A stretch of 64,000 bases of DNA, from NCBI RefSeq assembly GCF_000691145.1, contig NZ_ASJC01000006.1, positions 1-64,000 of the forward strand, in the 5' to 3' direction. Of this stretch, positions 32,803 through 40,340 are shown in pieces. A program made the position numbers and the translations under genes. The first letter of the stretch is position 1. The number at the start of each line of letters is the position of its first letter. Origin of the DNA: Bacillus altitudinis 41KF2b. GTDB lineage: Bacteria > Bacillota > Bacilli > Bacillales > Bacillaceae. Under the pieces are notes generated by a model, which was given only the letters and a program-made list of their open reading frames with translations, searched no databases and was not told where the DNA came from.

Positions 32803-33050
32803 AACAAAAAAGCTGTGCTTTAAGTTAGGGACCATTCCTGGTGGTACCACCCTAATTTAAAGCACAGCTTTACACTCGATCATGATAACGGTATGAACCG
32901 CTGTATGAAACAGAACTAAATCGGCAGGTTCACTTGAAGATGTCAGTAGGAACTTCTCAGCACCGTTCCCTCTCTGTTAAAGATCGATTCAAGCTACTAT
33001 TCCAGATCTACGTTGATCCTTGTTCGTTGATTTTTCATCAGTTTACCTGT
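32803..33050 (-). promoter_or_regulatory. T-box riboswitch leader of proS
   Basis: On the minus strand the conserved T-box core AGGGTGGTACCACC (32853-32840) lies inside a long terminator stem: AAGCTGTGCTTTAA pairs with TTAAAGCACAGCTT, followed by TTTTTT (32870-32803). Upstream there is a Stem I-like region with CAGAGAGGGAACGG, and GAACCTGCC, where CCT could be the proline specifier codon. Uncharged tRNA-Pro would pair with the T-box sequence and prevent termination. Confidence 0.88.
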
Positions 33051-33150
33051 AAATGGGGGAGAAAGCAAGTTGGTCTGCAAGTTCATTTCATGCCTTTCTG
33101 AGGTCGTTTATGTCGAAGAGCCATTGGCAGATATTTTCTATTTTTGCAGC

Positions 33151-33179
33151 TTGCACGTTATGGAAGGCTATGCTAATAT
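33151..33179 (+). promoter_or_regulatory. Promoter of the pbuE riboswitch transcript
   Basis: TTGCAC (33151-33156) and TAATAT (33174-33179) are 17 bp apart, about 20 bp upstream of the aptamer. Confidence 0.7.
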
Positions 33180-33197
33180 ATTTGAAGAAAAAAATAG

Positions 33198-33300
33198 ACT
33201 TGTATAACCTCAATAATATGGTTTGAGGGTTTCTACCAGGATCCGATAAATCCTGATTACAAAAGCGCGCTTTCCTTTTTTGTAATCAGGGTTTTTTTGT
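33198..33300 (+). promoter_or_regulatory. Adenine riboswitch with overlapping terminator (pbuE)
   Basis: The purine aptamer core is clear: TATAACCTCAATAATATGG, then GGTTTCTACCAGGATCC, GATAAATCC and TGATTAC. In the three-way junction the ligand-pairing position reads GATTA, i.e. U rather than the C of guanine aptamers, predicting adenine. CCTGATTACAAAA is also the left arm of a terminator (right arm TTTTGTAATCAGG, then TTTTTTT), so adenine binding should prevent termination. This is the same logic as B. subtilis pbuE. Confidence 0.93.
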
Positions 33301-33356
33301 TTGTCTGCACCCTGTATCAAAAGTGAAAGCCATGATATAGAGAAGGGATGTTAGAC

Positions 33357-34529
33357 ATGAACTGGAGAGTTTATTTATTAGCTGTTTCTACTTTTGCGGT
33401 TGGATTAGTTGAGCTTGTGGTCGGGGGCATTTTGCCAAGTTTAGCAGAGGATCTCAATGTGTCTCTTGCGACAGCTGGGCAGCTGATCACGGTATTTGCG
33501 ATTGTGTATGCTATTTCAGCACCGGTGCTACTGACCGTCACAGCCAAAATCGAACGAAAGCGTCTTTATTTAATCGCATTATTGGTCTTTACATTAGGCA
33601 ATGTATTCACATATTTTAGTTCCACCTTTGCCCTTGTCATGATCTCTAGGGTCTTGATTGCCATGAGTACAGCGCTTGTTGTGGTGTTATCATTGACGAT
33701 TACGGCCAAGCTGGTGGAACCGGCGCATCGAGCGAAAGCATTAGGTCTGATTTTTATTGGGATTAGCTCATCACTTGTTCTCGGTGTACCGATCGGTATT
33801 TTTATTACAGAGAGCTTTGGCTGGAGAGTGATGTTTTTAGGAATCAGTATTCTGTCAGCCATATCTATGGTACTCATTTATTTTCTATTGGAGAAAATGC
33901 CTGTTGAAAAAGTCACACCGCTTAAAGAACAAATTCGTTCTTTAGGGCATCCGAAAATTTTCAGTGCACATTTGATTAGTTTGTTCATGCTTGCTGGTCA
34001 TTATATGCTGTATTCTTATTTCACGCCATTTCTGATGGAAGTTCTGCATATGACTCCGTTTTGGATTAGTATTTGTTATTTGGTCTTCGGGCTTGCGTCG
34101 ATTGGCGGGAATGGGTTTGGCGGCTGGCTGAGTGACAAACTAGGATCAGGAAAAGCCATTTTGCTTGTGACCATGGCGTTTGCCATTGTGATGTTTATCC
34201 TTCCTTATACAGCGGGAGTGTTTATGCTCTTTATGGTGATGGTTGTCCTATGGGGTGCTCTTAGCTGGGCACTGACACCTGCTTTGCAGAGCTATTTGAT
34301 TCAAACAGACCCTGTGACGTCTGATATTCAGCAGAGTTTGAACACATCCGCTTTGCAAATTGGGATTTCCATTGGATCAGCAGTGGGCGGCGTCATGTTT
34401 ACAATGACCGGTTCATCTGTTGATTTGGCTAAATTCGGCGCTGTTTTTGTGCTGATTGCCTTTAGCTGTGCAGTGATATCATTAAAGAGACCGCCGCTTT
34501 ATATGGATCGTCAGCATCACGCTGAATAG
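33357..34529 (+). CDS. pbuE: Purine base/nucleoside efflux pump PbuE (MFS)
   Basis: PbuE exports adenine, hypoxanthine and related bases and analogues. The 390-aa protein has 12 segments, begins MNWRVYLLAVSTFAVGLVEL and contains LTAKIERKRLYLIAL, closely matching B. subtilis PbuE. ATG 33357 is preferred over ATG 33348 because AAGGG would abut the latter and because B. subtilis PbuE begins at the same place. Expression is switched on by adenine through the riboswitch upstream. Confidence 0.93.
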   Translation: MNWRVYLLAVSTFAVGLVELVVGGILPSLAEDLNVSLATAGQLITVFAIVYAISAPVLLTVTAKIERKRLYLIALLVFTLGNVFTYFSSTFALVMISRVLIAMSTALVVVLSLTITAKLVEPAHRAKALGLIFIGISSSLVLGVPIGIFITESFGWRVMFLGISILSAISMVLIYFLLEKMPVEKVTPLKEQIRSLGHPKIFSAHLISLFMLAGHYMLYSYFTPFLMEVLHMTPFWISICYLVFGLASIGGNGFGGWLSDKLGSGKAILLVTMAFAIVMFILPYTAGVFMLFMVMVVLWGALSWALTPALQSYLIQTDPVTSDIQQSLNTSALQIGISIGSAVGGVMFTMTGSSVDLAKFGAVFVLIAFSCAVISLKRPPLYMDRQHHAE

Positions 34530-34547
34530 AAGAGAACAAGATCGTTT

Positions 34548-34580
34548 AGCTGCCTCATCATAGGCAGCTTTTTATTTTTT
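34548..34580. terminator. Bidirectional terminator between pbuE and the MaoC gene
   Basis: AGCTGCCT and AGGCAGCT form a perfect stem with loop CATCAT, followed by TTTTTATTTTTT. Confidence 0.85.
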
Positions 34581-34949
34581 GAAAACCACACCTTCGCTTT
34601 TACCAGTAATGACTTCTTCTCCATGCTGATTGATATACCGGGAAAAAAGGTGGACACGATGGTATTTTTCAAGGGGTTCTACCTTGGTGACGGCCATCTG
34701 ACAGGTAATGGTGTCACCTGTATAAACAGGGCGTATGAAGGTACATGTCATCTCTTGACCGATAAAATGAAACTGCCCGCCAAGTTTCGTGGCTAGACTT
34801 GCTGTGAGAAAGCCGTGTACCATGAGCCTGCCTTGATCATCTAGCTCGGTATGATGTTTGCCAAGATCACCTGTCATCTCGCCAAATTGGATCACATCTT
34901 CATGCGTATAGGTTTTGCTTGTTTGAAATTGATCGCCTGGTCGAACCAT
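34572..34949 (-). CDS. MaoC-like hydratase (R-specific enoyl-CoA hydratase fold)
   Basis: A 125-aa single hot-dog domain starting MVRPGDQFQTSKTYTHEDV, with FGEMTGDLGKHHTELDDQG and MVHGFLTASLATKLGG, the MaoC signature with Asp/His catalytic positions. It probably hydrates enoyl-CoA or acts on a related acyl thioester. The start at 34949 is preferred: AAGGAG lies upstream, and a longer frame from 35030 would run through a perfect operator-like palindrome at 34990-35007. A FadR-like operator would tie it to fatty acid breakdown. Confidence 0.82.
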   Translation of the reverse strand: MVRPGDQFQTSKTYTHEDVIQFGEMTGDLGKHHTELDDQGRLMVHGFLTASLATKLGGQFHFIGQEMTCTFIRPVYTGDTITCQMAVTKVEPLEKYHRVHLFSRYINQHGEEVITGKSEGVVFKK

Positions 34950-34989
34950 CTGTTCTTCAGCTCCTTTTTTTAAATGTACCAAAGGGGTG

Positions 34990-35007
34990 AATGAATGTAC
35001 ATTCATT
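34990..35007 (-). promoter_or_regulatory. TetR/FadR-like operator upstream of the MaoC gene
   Basis: AATGAATGTACATTCATT is a perfect 18-bp palindrome. Its arms resemble the B. subtilis FadR box (ATGAATGA with its complement). It lies 41-58 bp before the chosen start. Confidence 0.6.
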
Positions 35008-35085
35008 TTGTGATGAGATGTTAGAGGCAAAGAAGAGACAGGATGCCTTTCTTTGCCCTTGATACGTCAGGAAAAATGTCATCTT

Positions 35086-35853
35086 CTATTCAAAAATAAC
35101 CATTTCTCCAATTGGATGAAATCCGGCACGCTGATAGATATGTTTGCCGTCATTTGAGGCTTGTAACATCACACACTTTTGTTTGTTATCTGTCTGGGTC
35201 AAAAGGTAATGAAACATGTCACTGCCAAGTCCTCTTCCACGGTGTTCTGCCTTTGTGATGACATCATAAATACCATAGCTGTCTGTTGTTTCAATCAATA
35301 AGCCCGTTGTGACCGGTTTGTTGTGTTCATATCCAACGAACATGCGGGTACTCGGGTTCAATCGTTCAATCGAAAAGCGCTGGAAATAGCTGTTTAAAGA
35401 GATTGCCTCAGGTGATCCTTCGAAAAGTTCGATAAATAAATGTTGATAATCGAGAAAAGTTTGATCGTCAGTCACTTCCTTGATCGTAAGCGATTGAGAG
35501 GTCCTTTGATCGATGTCGTTTGTATGTTCAAGCATCATGATGGTATTGCGTTCTACTTCTTGAAGCCCATATTTCTGCATGGTATTCGACCAATCGGGGT
35601 GGAGCAGGCTTTGAGTGATCCATGTGCTGAATGCTAGCTGCTGTTGCTGCATTTGTTCGATGGCAGCTTCCACTTTTTGTTGATCTTGTATGTGCGCTGA
35701 AATGGGTAATAACAAATTGAACGTGTCAGTTGATATATGCGTGTTTGATAGAACGAAATCCTCCGTTGATAGGAACGATCCGTTGACAACAGAAGAAAAC
35801 AAATTTATTTTTTCTTCTAACTGGCGAATGGCCATTTGCTGCTCTGTTTTCAT
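35086..35853 (-). CDS. GNAT family N-acetyltransferase
   Basis: A 255-aa protein whose C-terminal half carries the GNAT acetyl-CoA loop (KAEHRGRGLGSDMFHYLL), preceded by MFVGYEHNKPVTTGLLIET and followed by VMLQASNDGKHIYQRAGF. The N-terminal 110 residues form a helical extension seen in larger acetyltransferases. Substrate unknown. The start at 35853 follows GAAGGTGAGAGA; an earlier in-frame ATG lacks an RBS. Confidence 0.83.
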   Translation of the reverse strand: MKTEQQMAIRQLEEKINLFSSVVNGSFLSTEDFVLSNTHISTDTFNLLLPISAHIQDQQKVEAAIEQMQQQQLAFSTWITQSLLHPDWSNTMQKYGLQEVERNTIMMLEHTNDIDQRTSQSLTIKEVTDDQTFLDYQHLFIELFEGSPEAISLNSYFQRFSIERLNPSTRMFVGYEHNKPVTTGLLIETTDSYGIYDVITKAEHRGRGLGSDMFHYLLTQTDNKQKCVMLQASNDGKHIYQRAGFHPIGEMVIFE

Positions 35854-36001
35854 TCTCTCACCTTCTTTTTTTGATTGAGGGGTACCTATCATAAATAATA
35901 GCAAAGAAAAGGAAATTGTGTCGTCTCTTGCAATCTAGTAAAAAAGTTCTTTTATTTATCAGGTCTGATGACCCATTCTTTTCCTCATCCCCACATTTCT
36001 T

Positions 36002-36046
36002 TTGACTCCTTTATTGATTATTAGTACCATTTTATTAACCAGTTAA
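36002..36046 (+). promoter_or_regulatory. Promoter and MarR-type operator
   Basis: TTGACT (36002-36007) and TACCAT (36025-36030) are 17 bp apart. TTAACCAGTTAA (36035-36046) is an inverted repeat just downstream, a likely autoregulatory MarR site. Confidence 0.6.
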
Positions 36047-36060
36047 GAGTGGAGGTTCAG

Positions 36061-36519
36061 ATGGAAACAAACGAGCAGATTGTCTTAAAAGCGATTCAAG
36101 ATTTGATTATGCATAGGGAAAAGAAACGGAACGATCCAACAGATCCACTGATTACCACGACTGATACACTCAAGCAAGATTGGACACTTACACAGCTTCA
36201 TATTTTATCTATGATTCAAGCAAACCCTAACGAATCCAATAATACATTTCTTTCACAACAACTAAAACTATCAAAACCAGCCATTACAAAGGCTGTGAAA
36301 AAGCTCATCGAAAAAGGCATGATCGACTATTGCCACCGGCAAGGTGACAAGAAATCCGTCTATTATTCACTCACAGAGGAAGGCACACAGCTTGCGGCAC
36401 TGCATGATGAGCTTCATGAACAGGCAGTCTCCTCCTATTTAGAATTCCTCCATGAATTTAATGAAGACGAACTACAGGTTATTGAGCGCTTCTTAAAGGC
36501 TTGGAAGGAAAAGATATAA
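36061..36519 (+). CDS. MarR family transcriptional regulator
   Basis: A 152-aa protein with the winged helix SNNTFLSQQLKLSKPAITKA and KKLIEKGMIDYCHRQGDKKS, plus flanking helices for dimerisation. ATG 36061 follows GTGGAGG. It is monocistronic between its own promoter/operator and a terminator. The neighbouring genes give no clear target; divergent control of the GNAT gene is possible. Confidence 0.87.
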   Translation: METNEQIVLKAIQDLIMHREKKRNDPTDPLITTTDTLKQDWTLTQLHILSMIQANPNESNNTFLSQQLKLSKPAITKAVKKLIEKGMIDYCHRQGDKKSVYYSLTEEGTQLAALHDELHEQAVSSYLEFLHEFNEDELQVIERFLKAWKEKI

Positions 36520-36527
36520 ATAACGGG

Positions 36528-36566
36528 CCGAAAGCTTTCTATAAACTAGATGCTTTCGGTTTTTTT
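36528..36566 (+). terminator. Intrinsic terminator after the MarR gene
   Basis: CCGAAAGC pairs with GCTTTCGG around a 16-nt loop, followed by TTTTTTT. Confidence 0.8.
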
Positions 36567-36622
36567 ATGGTAAAATTAACATATATTGACGTTGTTCGTG
36601 ATGATGATTGAGGGAGGGAACC

Positions 36623-36871
36623 GTGTTGGTGGAAGAGATGATGGGAAATTTCAAAAAATATGTATTTATCATGCCGTTCGTCGGATTGTTTGTCAGCTTG
36701 CTATTATTTGTTTATTTTTTTGGGATCACAGGAGTTGAAGGGTCCATGTGGGCGGCTGTTTTGTATTGTGCTCTGCCCTTTCTGATGTACACGATACTCT
36801 GTTTGCCTTTATGGATTTATTTTAAAGTCAGCAAAAAACGTTCAATACATAGAAATGAGGAACATACATGA
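36623..36871 (+). CDS. Small two-helix membrane protein
   Basis: A protein of about 82 aa with two hydrophobic helices (VFIMPFVGLFVSLLLFVYFF and LPFLMYTILCLPLWIYF) and a basic tail (KVSKKRSIHRNEE). GTG 36623 fits the AGGGAGGG site; nearby TTG and GTG codons are alternatives. Its stop overlaps the ATG of the DUF523 gene, so the two are coupled. Function unknown. Confidence 0.65.
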   Translation: MLVEEMMGNFKKYVFIMPFVGLFVSLLLFVYFFGITGVEGSMWAAVLYCALPFLMYTILCLPLWIYFKVSKKRSIHRNEEHT

Positions 36872-37329
36872 TCGTTGTCAGCGCTTGTCTTGCGGGATTA
36901 AAGGTCCGTTATAATGGCAGCCATCGATTAGATCAACGTATCGAGGAGCTTGTGCAGGAAGGAAAGGCGGTAACAGTTTGCCCTGAGCTGCTTGGCGGTT
37001 TCTCTACACCAAGACCTCCCGCAGAAATTATTGGTGGAGATGGTCATGATGTCTTACGGGGGCAGGCTTCTATTGTTGATGTTCATGGAACAGATGTGAC
37101 AGAGATGTATGTAAATGGTGCACAAGCCACGCTTAAGCAGGCTCAGACATTTGGCGCAACATCCGTCGTGTTAAAAGAGTACAGCCCTTCTTGCGGAAGC
37201 CGGATGATCTATCGGGGAGAATTTAACGGTAAGACAAAGGCTGGGGACGGTGTGACGTCTGCCTTGCTGAAACAGCATGGGATTCAAGTATTCTCTGAGG
37301 AGGATGATTGGACCTCGCTGTTTGTATAG
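36868..37329 (+). CDS. DUF523 iron-sulfur protein (TudS-like desulfidase)
   Basis: A 153-aa protein opening IVVSACLAGLKVRYNG, with conserved Cys7, Cys38 (VTVCPELLGGFSTPRPP) and Cys109 (KEYSPSCGS). These three cysteines hold a [4Fe-4S] cluster in the DUF523 family, where a member (TudS) removes sulfur from thiouracil. A role in thionucleobase detoxification is likely but inferred. Overlaps the small membrane protein gene by 4 nt. Confidence 0.85.
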   Translation: MIVVSACLAGLKVRYNGSHRLDQRIEELVQEGKAVTVCPELLGGFSTPRPPAEIIGGDGHDVLRGQASIVDVHGTDVTEMYVNGAQATLKQAQTFGATSVVLKEYSPSCGSRMIYRGEFNGKTKAGDGVTSALLKQHGIQVFSEEDDWTSLFV

Positions 37330-37358
37330 GGATGGCGTGAATTGAAGGAGGAGTTAGG

Positions 37359-37775
37359 TTGAAGAAGTGGATCATTGGTTTAGTAGTCGTTATTTTCATC
37401 GGAATAGGTCTTTATTTTATGATCAATGCCAAAACATATGCTTTTGATGATGTGGTCTCGATTGATAAAGATAAAGTGACTTCCATTCAAATTGAGCATG
37501 ATGATGAGCGCGTTGTGGTGGACAAGAAAGAGGATATTCAAAAGTTGCTGAAGAAATTTTCGGGTATTCAATTAAAGAAAATAAACGAGGCTAAAAAAGC
37601 CTCAAAAGAATCGTATTGGATCAGAGTGTACGAGAACGAAAAGCAAATGTATGGTCTGACTTTTTATGACCAAAGCTTTTTAGAGACATATGATGGTTCT
37701 AAAACAAAAAATCGAATCAGTGAATACCAAATCGTTGATGCAAATCAAGTCGATATGGGACAATACATCAAATAA
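37359..37775 (+). CDS. Membrane-anchored protein of unknown function (138 aa)
   Basis: One N-terminal hydrophobic helix (WIIGLVVVIFIGIGLYFMI) is followed by a soluble domain (VTSIQIEHDDERVVVDKKED, then SYWIRVYENEKQMYGLTFYD), probably beta-rich and extracytoplasmic, resembling DUF5301-like proteins. TTG start at 37359, supported by AAGGAGGAG. It follows the DUF523 gene by 30 nt and may be in the same transcript. Confidence 0.7.
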   Translation: MKKWIIGLVVVIFIGIGLYFMINAKTYAFDDVVSIDKDKVTSIQIEHDDERVVVDKKEDIQKLLKKFSGIQLKKINEAKKASKESYWIRVYENEKQMYGLTFYDQSFLETYDGSKTKNRISEYQIVDANQVDMGQYIK

Positions 37776-37799
37776 GATCATTCAGTCTATGAATGGTTT
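37775..37799. repeat. 25-bp direct repeat, left copy
   Basis: A 25-bp sequence starting AGATCATTCAGTCTATGAAT is repeated exactly at 38084-38108. The two copies bracket the second dispersed element and a terminator. The unit itself contains a small hairpin (CATTCA/TGAATG). Confidence 0.8.
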
Positions 37800-37975
37800 C
37801 AGCGTGTAGACAAACCCTCGCATTCTTTGTCAGTCCTGCGTGCTGGTGCTCACGAATGTCAAATTCGCTCTGCGCCAGTACTCGTCCTTCCTAGGGCTGC
37901 AAAGGTTTTCTATCACGCTAAAAAAAAAGACAAAGGGCTAAAATCAAATTCATTTTAGCCCTTTGTCAATAATTT
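37798..37975. repeat. Dispersed ~177-bp structured repeat, copy 2
   Basis: Homologous to copy 1 at 31161-31336 and in the same orientation. The shared hairpin ACAAAGGGCTAAAAT/ATTTTAGCCCTTTGT lies at 37929-37967. Here its minus-strand side runs into nine T residues, making it a good minus-strand terminator. Differences between copies are spread out and partly preserve pairing (for example GCTGGCGC versus GCTGGTGC), as expected for a structured element. Confidence 0.75.
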
Positions 37976-37978
37976 GGA

Positions 37979-38008
37979 ACACCTGACATTTTGACGTCAG
38001 GTGTTTTT
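37979..38008 (+). terminator. Intrinsic terminator
   Basis: ACACCTGAC and GTCAGGTGT form a perfect stem with an 8-nt loop, followed by TTTT. Confidence 0.8.
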
Positions 38009-38083
38009 CCGTTCTTTGCACATAATTTGGGTATTTTGGACTTATCTAGACTTTAATAAATTAAAAAAGTAAAGAACTATCTG

Positions 38084-38108
38084 AGATCATTCAGTCTATG
38101 AATGGTTT
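38084..38108. repeat. 25-bp direct repeat, right copy
   Basis: Identical to 37775-37799. It lies shortly upstream of the aldo/keto reductase start. Confidence 0.8.
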
Positions 38109-38180
38109 ATCTTCATGCATGATCTTTCGCACATTCGGGTATAGTGCATGGTAAGCAAAAATGAAGCGGAGGTTTGTTTG

Positions 38181-39008
38181 ATGAGTGGATTAACAGATAC
38201 AGTCACATTAGCAAACGGAGTGAAAATGCCGAAGCTTGGCTTTGGTGTATGGCAAGTAAAAGATGGGGATGAGGCTGTAAATGCAGTCAAAGACGCACTT
38301 GAAGCGGGCTATCGCAGTATAGATACAGCAGCGGCCTATCAAAATGAAGAAGGTGTTGGCAAAGCCATTCAGCAATCAGGCATCTCTCGCGATGATCTGT
38401 TCATTACGACAAAAGTCTGGAATAGTGATCAAGGATATGAGTCAACGCTTGAAGCCTTTGAAACGAGTATGAACAAACTAGGTCTGGATATATTGGATCT
38501 TTATTTAATCCATTGGCCGGTTGAAGGCAAATATAAAGAAACGTGGAAAGCGCTAGAGAAGCTGTATAAGGATGGGCGTGTTAAGGCAATTGGCGTGTGT
38601 AACTTCCATCAGCACCATTTAGAAGATTTATTAGAAGAGGCAGAAGTGGTACCAATGGTCAATCAAATTGAGCTGCATCCGAAGCTGACGCAGGAGCCTT
38701 TACGTGACTACTGCAAGGCAAAAGGCATTCATGTAGAAGCATGGTCGCCATTAGGCAGCGGGAAACTTCTTAACCATCCGGTGCTTCAAGATATTGCGAA
38801 AAAACATGAGAAGTCAGTGGCGCAAGTCATTCTTCGCTGGGATTTGCAGCATGGCATTATCACCATTCCGAAATCTGTGACGAAGAGCCGAATCATCGAA
38901 AATACAAACGTATTTGATTTCGAGTTGTCCGCCCATGAAATGAGTGTCATTGATCAGCTCAATGAAGATGAGCGCACGGGTCCAGACCCAGATAACTTCG
39001 ATTTTTAA
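38181..39008 (+). CDS. Aldo/keto reductase (YvgN/YtbE-like)
   Basis: A 275-aa NADPH-dependent reductase that probably reduces glyoxal, methylglyoxal or other aldehydes. Landmarks are [17 protein letters not shown] (catalytic Tyr), [11 protein letters not shown] (Lys), LYLIHWP (His) and the cofactor site [13 protein letters not shown]. The C-terminus GPDPDNFDF is like YtbE, while the lack of a small insert is like YvgN. ATG 38181 follows GCGGAGG; an upstream in-frame ATG at 38148 is without RBS. Confidence 0.9.
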   Translation: MSGLTDTVTLANGVKMPKLGFGVWQVKDGDEAVNAVKDALEAGYRSIDTAAAYQNEEGVGKAIQQSGISRDDLFITTKVWNSDQGYESTLEAFETSMNKLGLDILDLYLIHWPVEGKYKETWKALEKLYKDGRVKAIGVCNFHQHHLEDLLEEAEVVPMVNQIELHPKLTQEPLRDYCKAKGIHVEAWSPLGSGKLLNHPVLQDIAKKHEKSVAQVILRWDLQHGIITIPKSVTKSRIIENTNVFDFELSAHEMSVIDQLNEDERTGPDPDNFDF

Positions 39009-39015
39009 TAGAAAG

Positions 39016-39044
39016 AAAGCACAGGCGGGATGCCTGTGCTTTTT
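39016..39044. terminator. Bidirectional terminator
   Basis: AAAGCACAGGC pairs with GCCTGTGCTTT, followed by T residues, between convergent genes. Confidence 0.85.
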
Positions 39045-39058
39045 ATTTGCCCGTATGT

Positions 39059-40141
39059 TCAAACCGTTTTTTGAGGCTGATAGGTCTCAATGATTTGAAT
39101 GGCGTCGACAATTTGCTCTTTCGTATAGTCTCCAATCAAACAAAAGGTTTCATCTTTACGTGCAGCATGGTTTGCCACTGTATGTGCTGCTTCCTCTAGC
39201 TGAGATGTGATGCCAAGATCACGCATCGTTCTAGGTAATCCGAGTGTTTGATAGAGCTCAAGTAATTCTTCTACTTCCGTCATACGGTTTTCTGCAGCAA
39301 GCTGGACGAGAATGCCATAGGCCACTTTTTGTCCATGTAACACATGATGTGTTTCATCAATAAATGTTAATCCATTATGAACGGCATGGGCTCCTGCCAT
39401 TCTGCCATAACGTCCTCCATAGCCGCCGACTGTTCCGGCTAACGTAATGATCGTATCTGTTACATCTGCAAAGGCTTGAGAAAGCTGGCCTGTTTTTAAA
39501 CTGCTAACGGCTTCTTCACTATGAGTCAGAAGAATGTCACGAACGTACACTGCCTGCTTTAATGCAGCATGTACCATGAGCGGCAAGGTGCCTTTTGTGT
39601 TACGAATAATGGCTTCCGCTTCATACCATTTTGCCAGCGTATCCCCAATTCCGCTTTGGAGATAGGAAAGAGGAGATGAAAGCAAAAAAGTATGATCAAT
39701 TAACGTGAGATAGCTGGACCGCTTATGATAGTCGACCCTCATAAAATTTCCCTTGTCATCATAAATGACGCTGAGCGGTGTAGAAGCCGCACATGTCCCA
39801 GGAATCGTCGGCACCATGATCACTTCAATTTGGAGAGCGTCGGCAACAGACTTCGCTGTATCTAAAATCGTGCCACCACCGATCCCGATGATCACGTCTG
39901 AACTCTTGAGTTCTTCCGCAATTCGTGTGATCGCATTTGGTGAACTGTAACCTTTATGCTGAACAACAGGCCACTCGGATGGAAGCTTTGTGTACTGTGA
40001 AAAGGCTTGATATGAGTCATATCCTGTCACTATAGCTGGTGACTGAAAGGGAGTAACAAGTGACTCGATTTCATGATAAATCCCCTTTTGAGAAATAAAC
40101 TGGTTAGGACCGCTTCTGACGATCTCTTCTGGCTGGATCAT
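39059..40141 (-). CDS. Iron-containing/glycerol dehydrogenase-like oxidoreductase
   Basis: A 360-aa group III (GldA-like) dehydrogenase. It has the NAD motif IIGIGGGTILDTAKSVAD, the PTIPGTCAASTPLSVIYDD loop and metal ligands in SGIGDTLAKWYEA (Asp), AGAHAVHNGL (His) and HHVLHGQKVAYG (His). It should oxidise an alcohol or polyol with NAD using a divalent metal. The substrate is uncertain; glycerol dehydrogenase and hydroxyketone reductases share this layout. Monocistronic. Confidence 0.85.
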   Translation of the reverse strand: MIQPEEIVRSGPNQFISQKGIYHEIESLVTPFQSPAIVTGYDSYQAFSQYTKLPSEWPVVQHKGYSSPNAITRIAEELKSSDVIIGIGGGTILDTAKSVADALQIEVIMVPTIPGTCAASTPLSVIYDDKGNFMRVDYHKRSSYLTLIDHTFLLSSPLSYLQSGIGDTLAKWYEAEAIIRNTKGTLPLMVHAALKQAVYVRDILLTHSEEAVSSLKTGQLSQAFADVTDTIITLAGTVGGYGGRYGRMAGAHAVHNGLTFIDETHHVLHGQKVAYGILVQLAAENRMTEVEELLELYQTLGLPRTMRDLGITSQLEEAAHTVANHAARKDETFCLIGDYTKEQIVDAIQIIETYQPQKTV

Positions 40142-40266
40142 TGACTTATGCTCCTTTACGAAATCATATAGTTCTTAAATCATCTCATTTTACAGAAAGT
40201 TCTGTCAAATAATCGAACAATATGAGACCATAGACCCTTCCGTTTTATGGAATTTAACTGCTGACA

Positions 40267-40296
40267 TTGCCTTAAGGTATGTATTTCCTGTATGAT
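40267..40296 (+). promoter_or_regulatory. Promoter of trhO
   Basis: TTGCCT (40267-40272) and TATGAT (40291-40296) are 18 bp apart, 45 bp upstream of the start. Confidence 0.55.
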
Positions 40297-40340
40297 ATAA
40301 AATGGTATGTTTTGATTAAATTTAAGAGGTGTTTATATAT

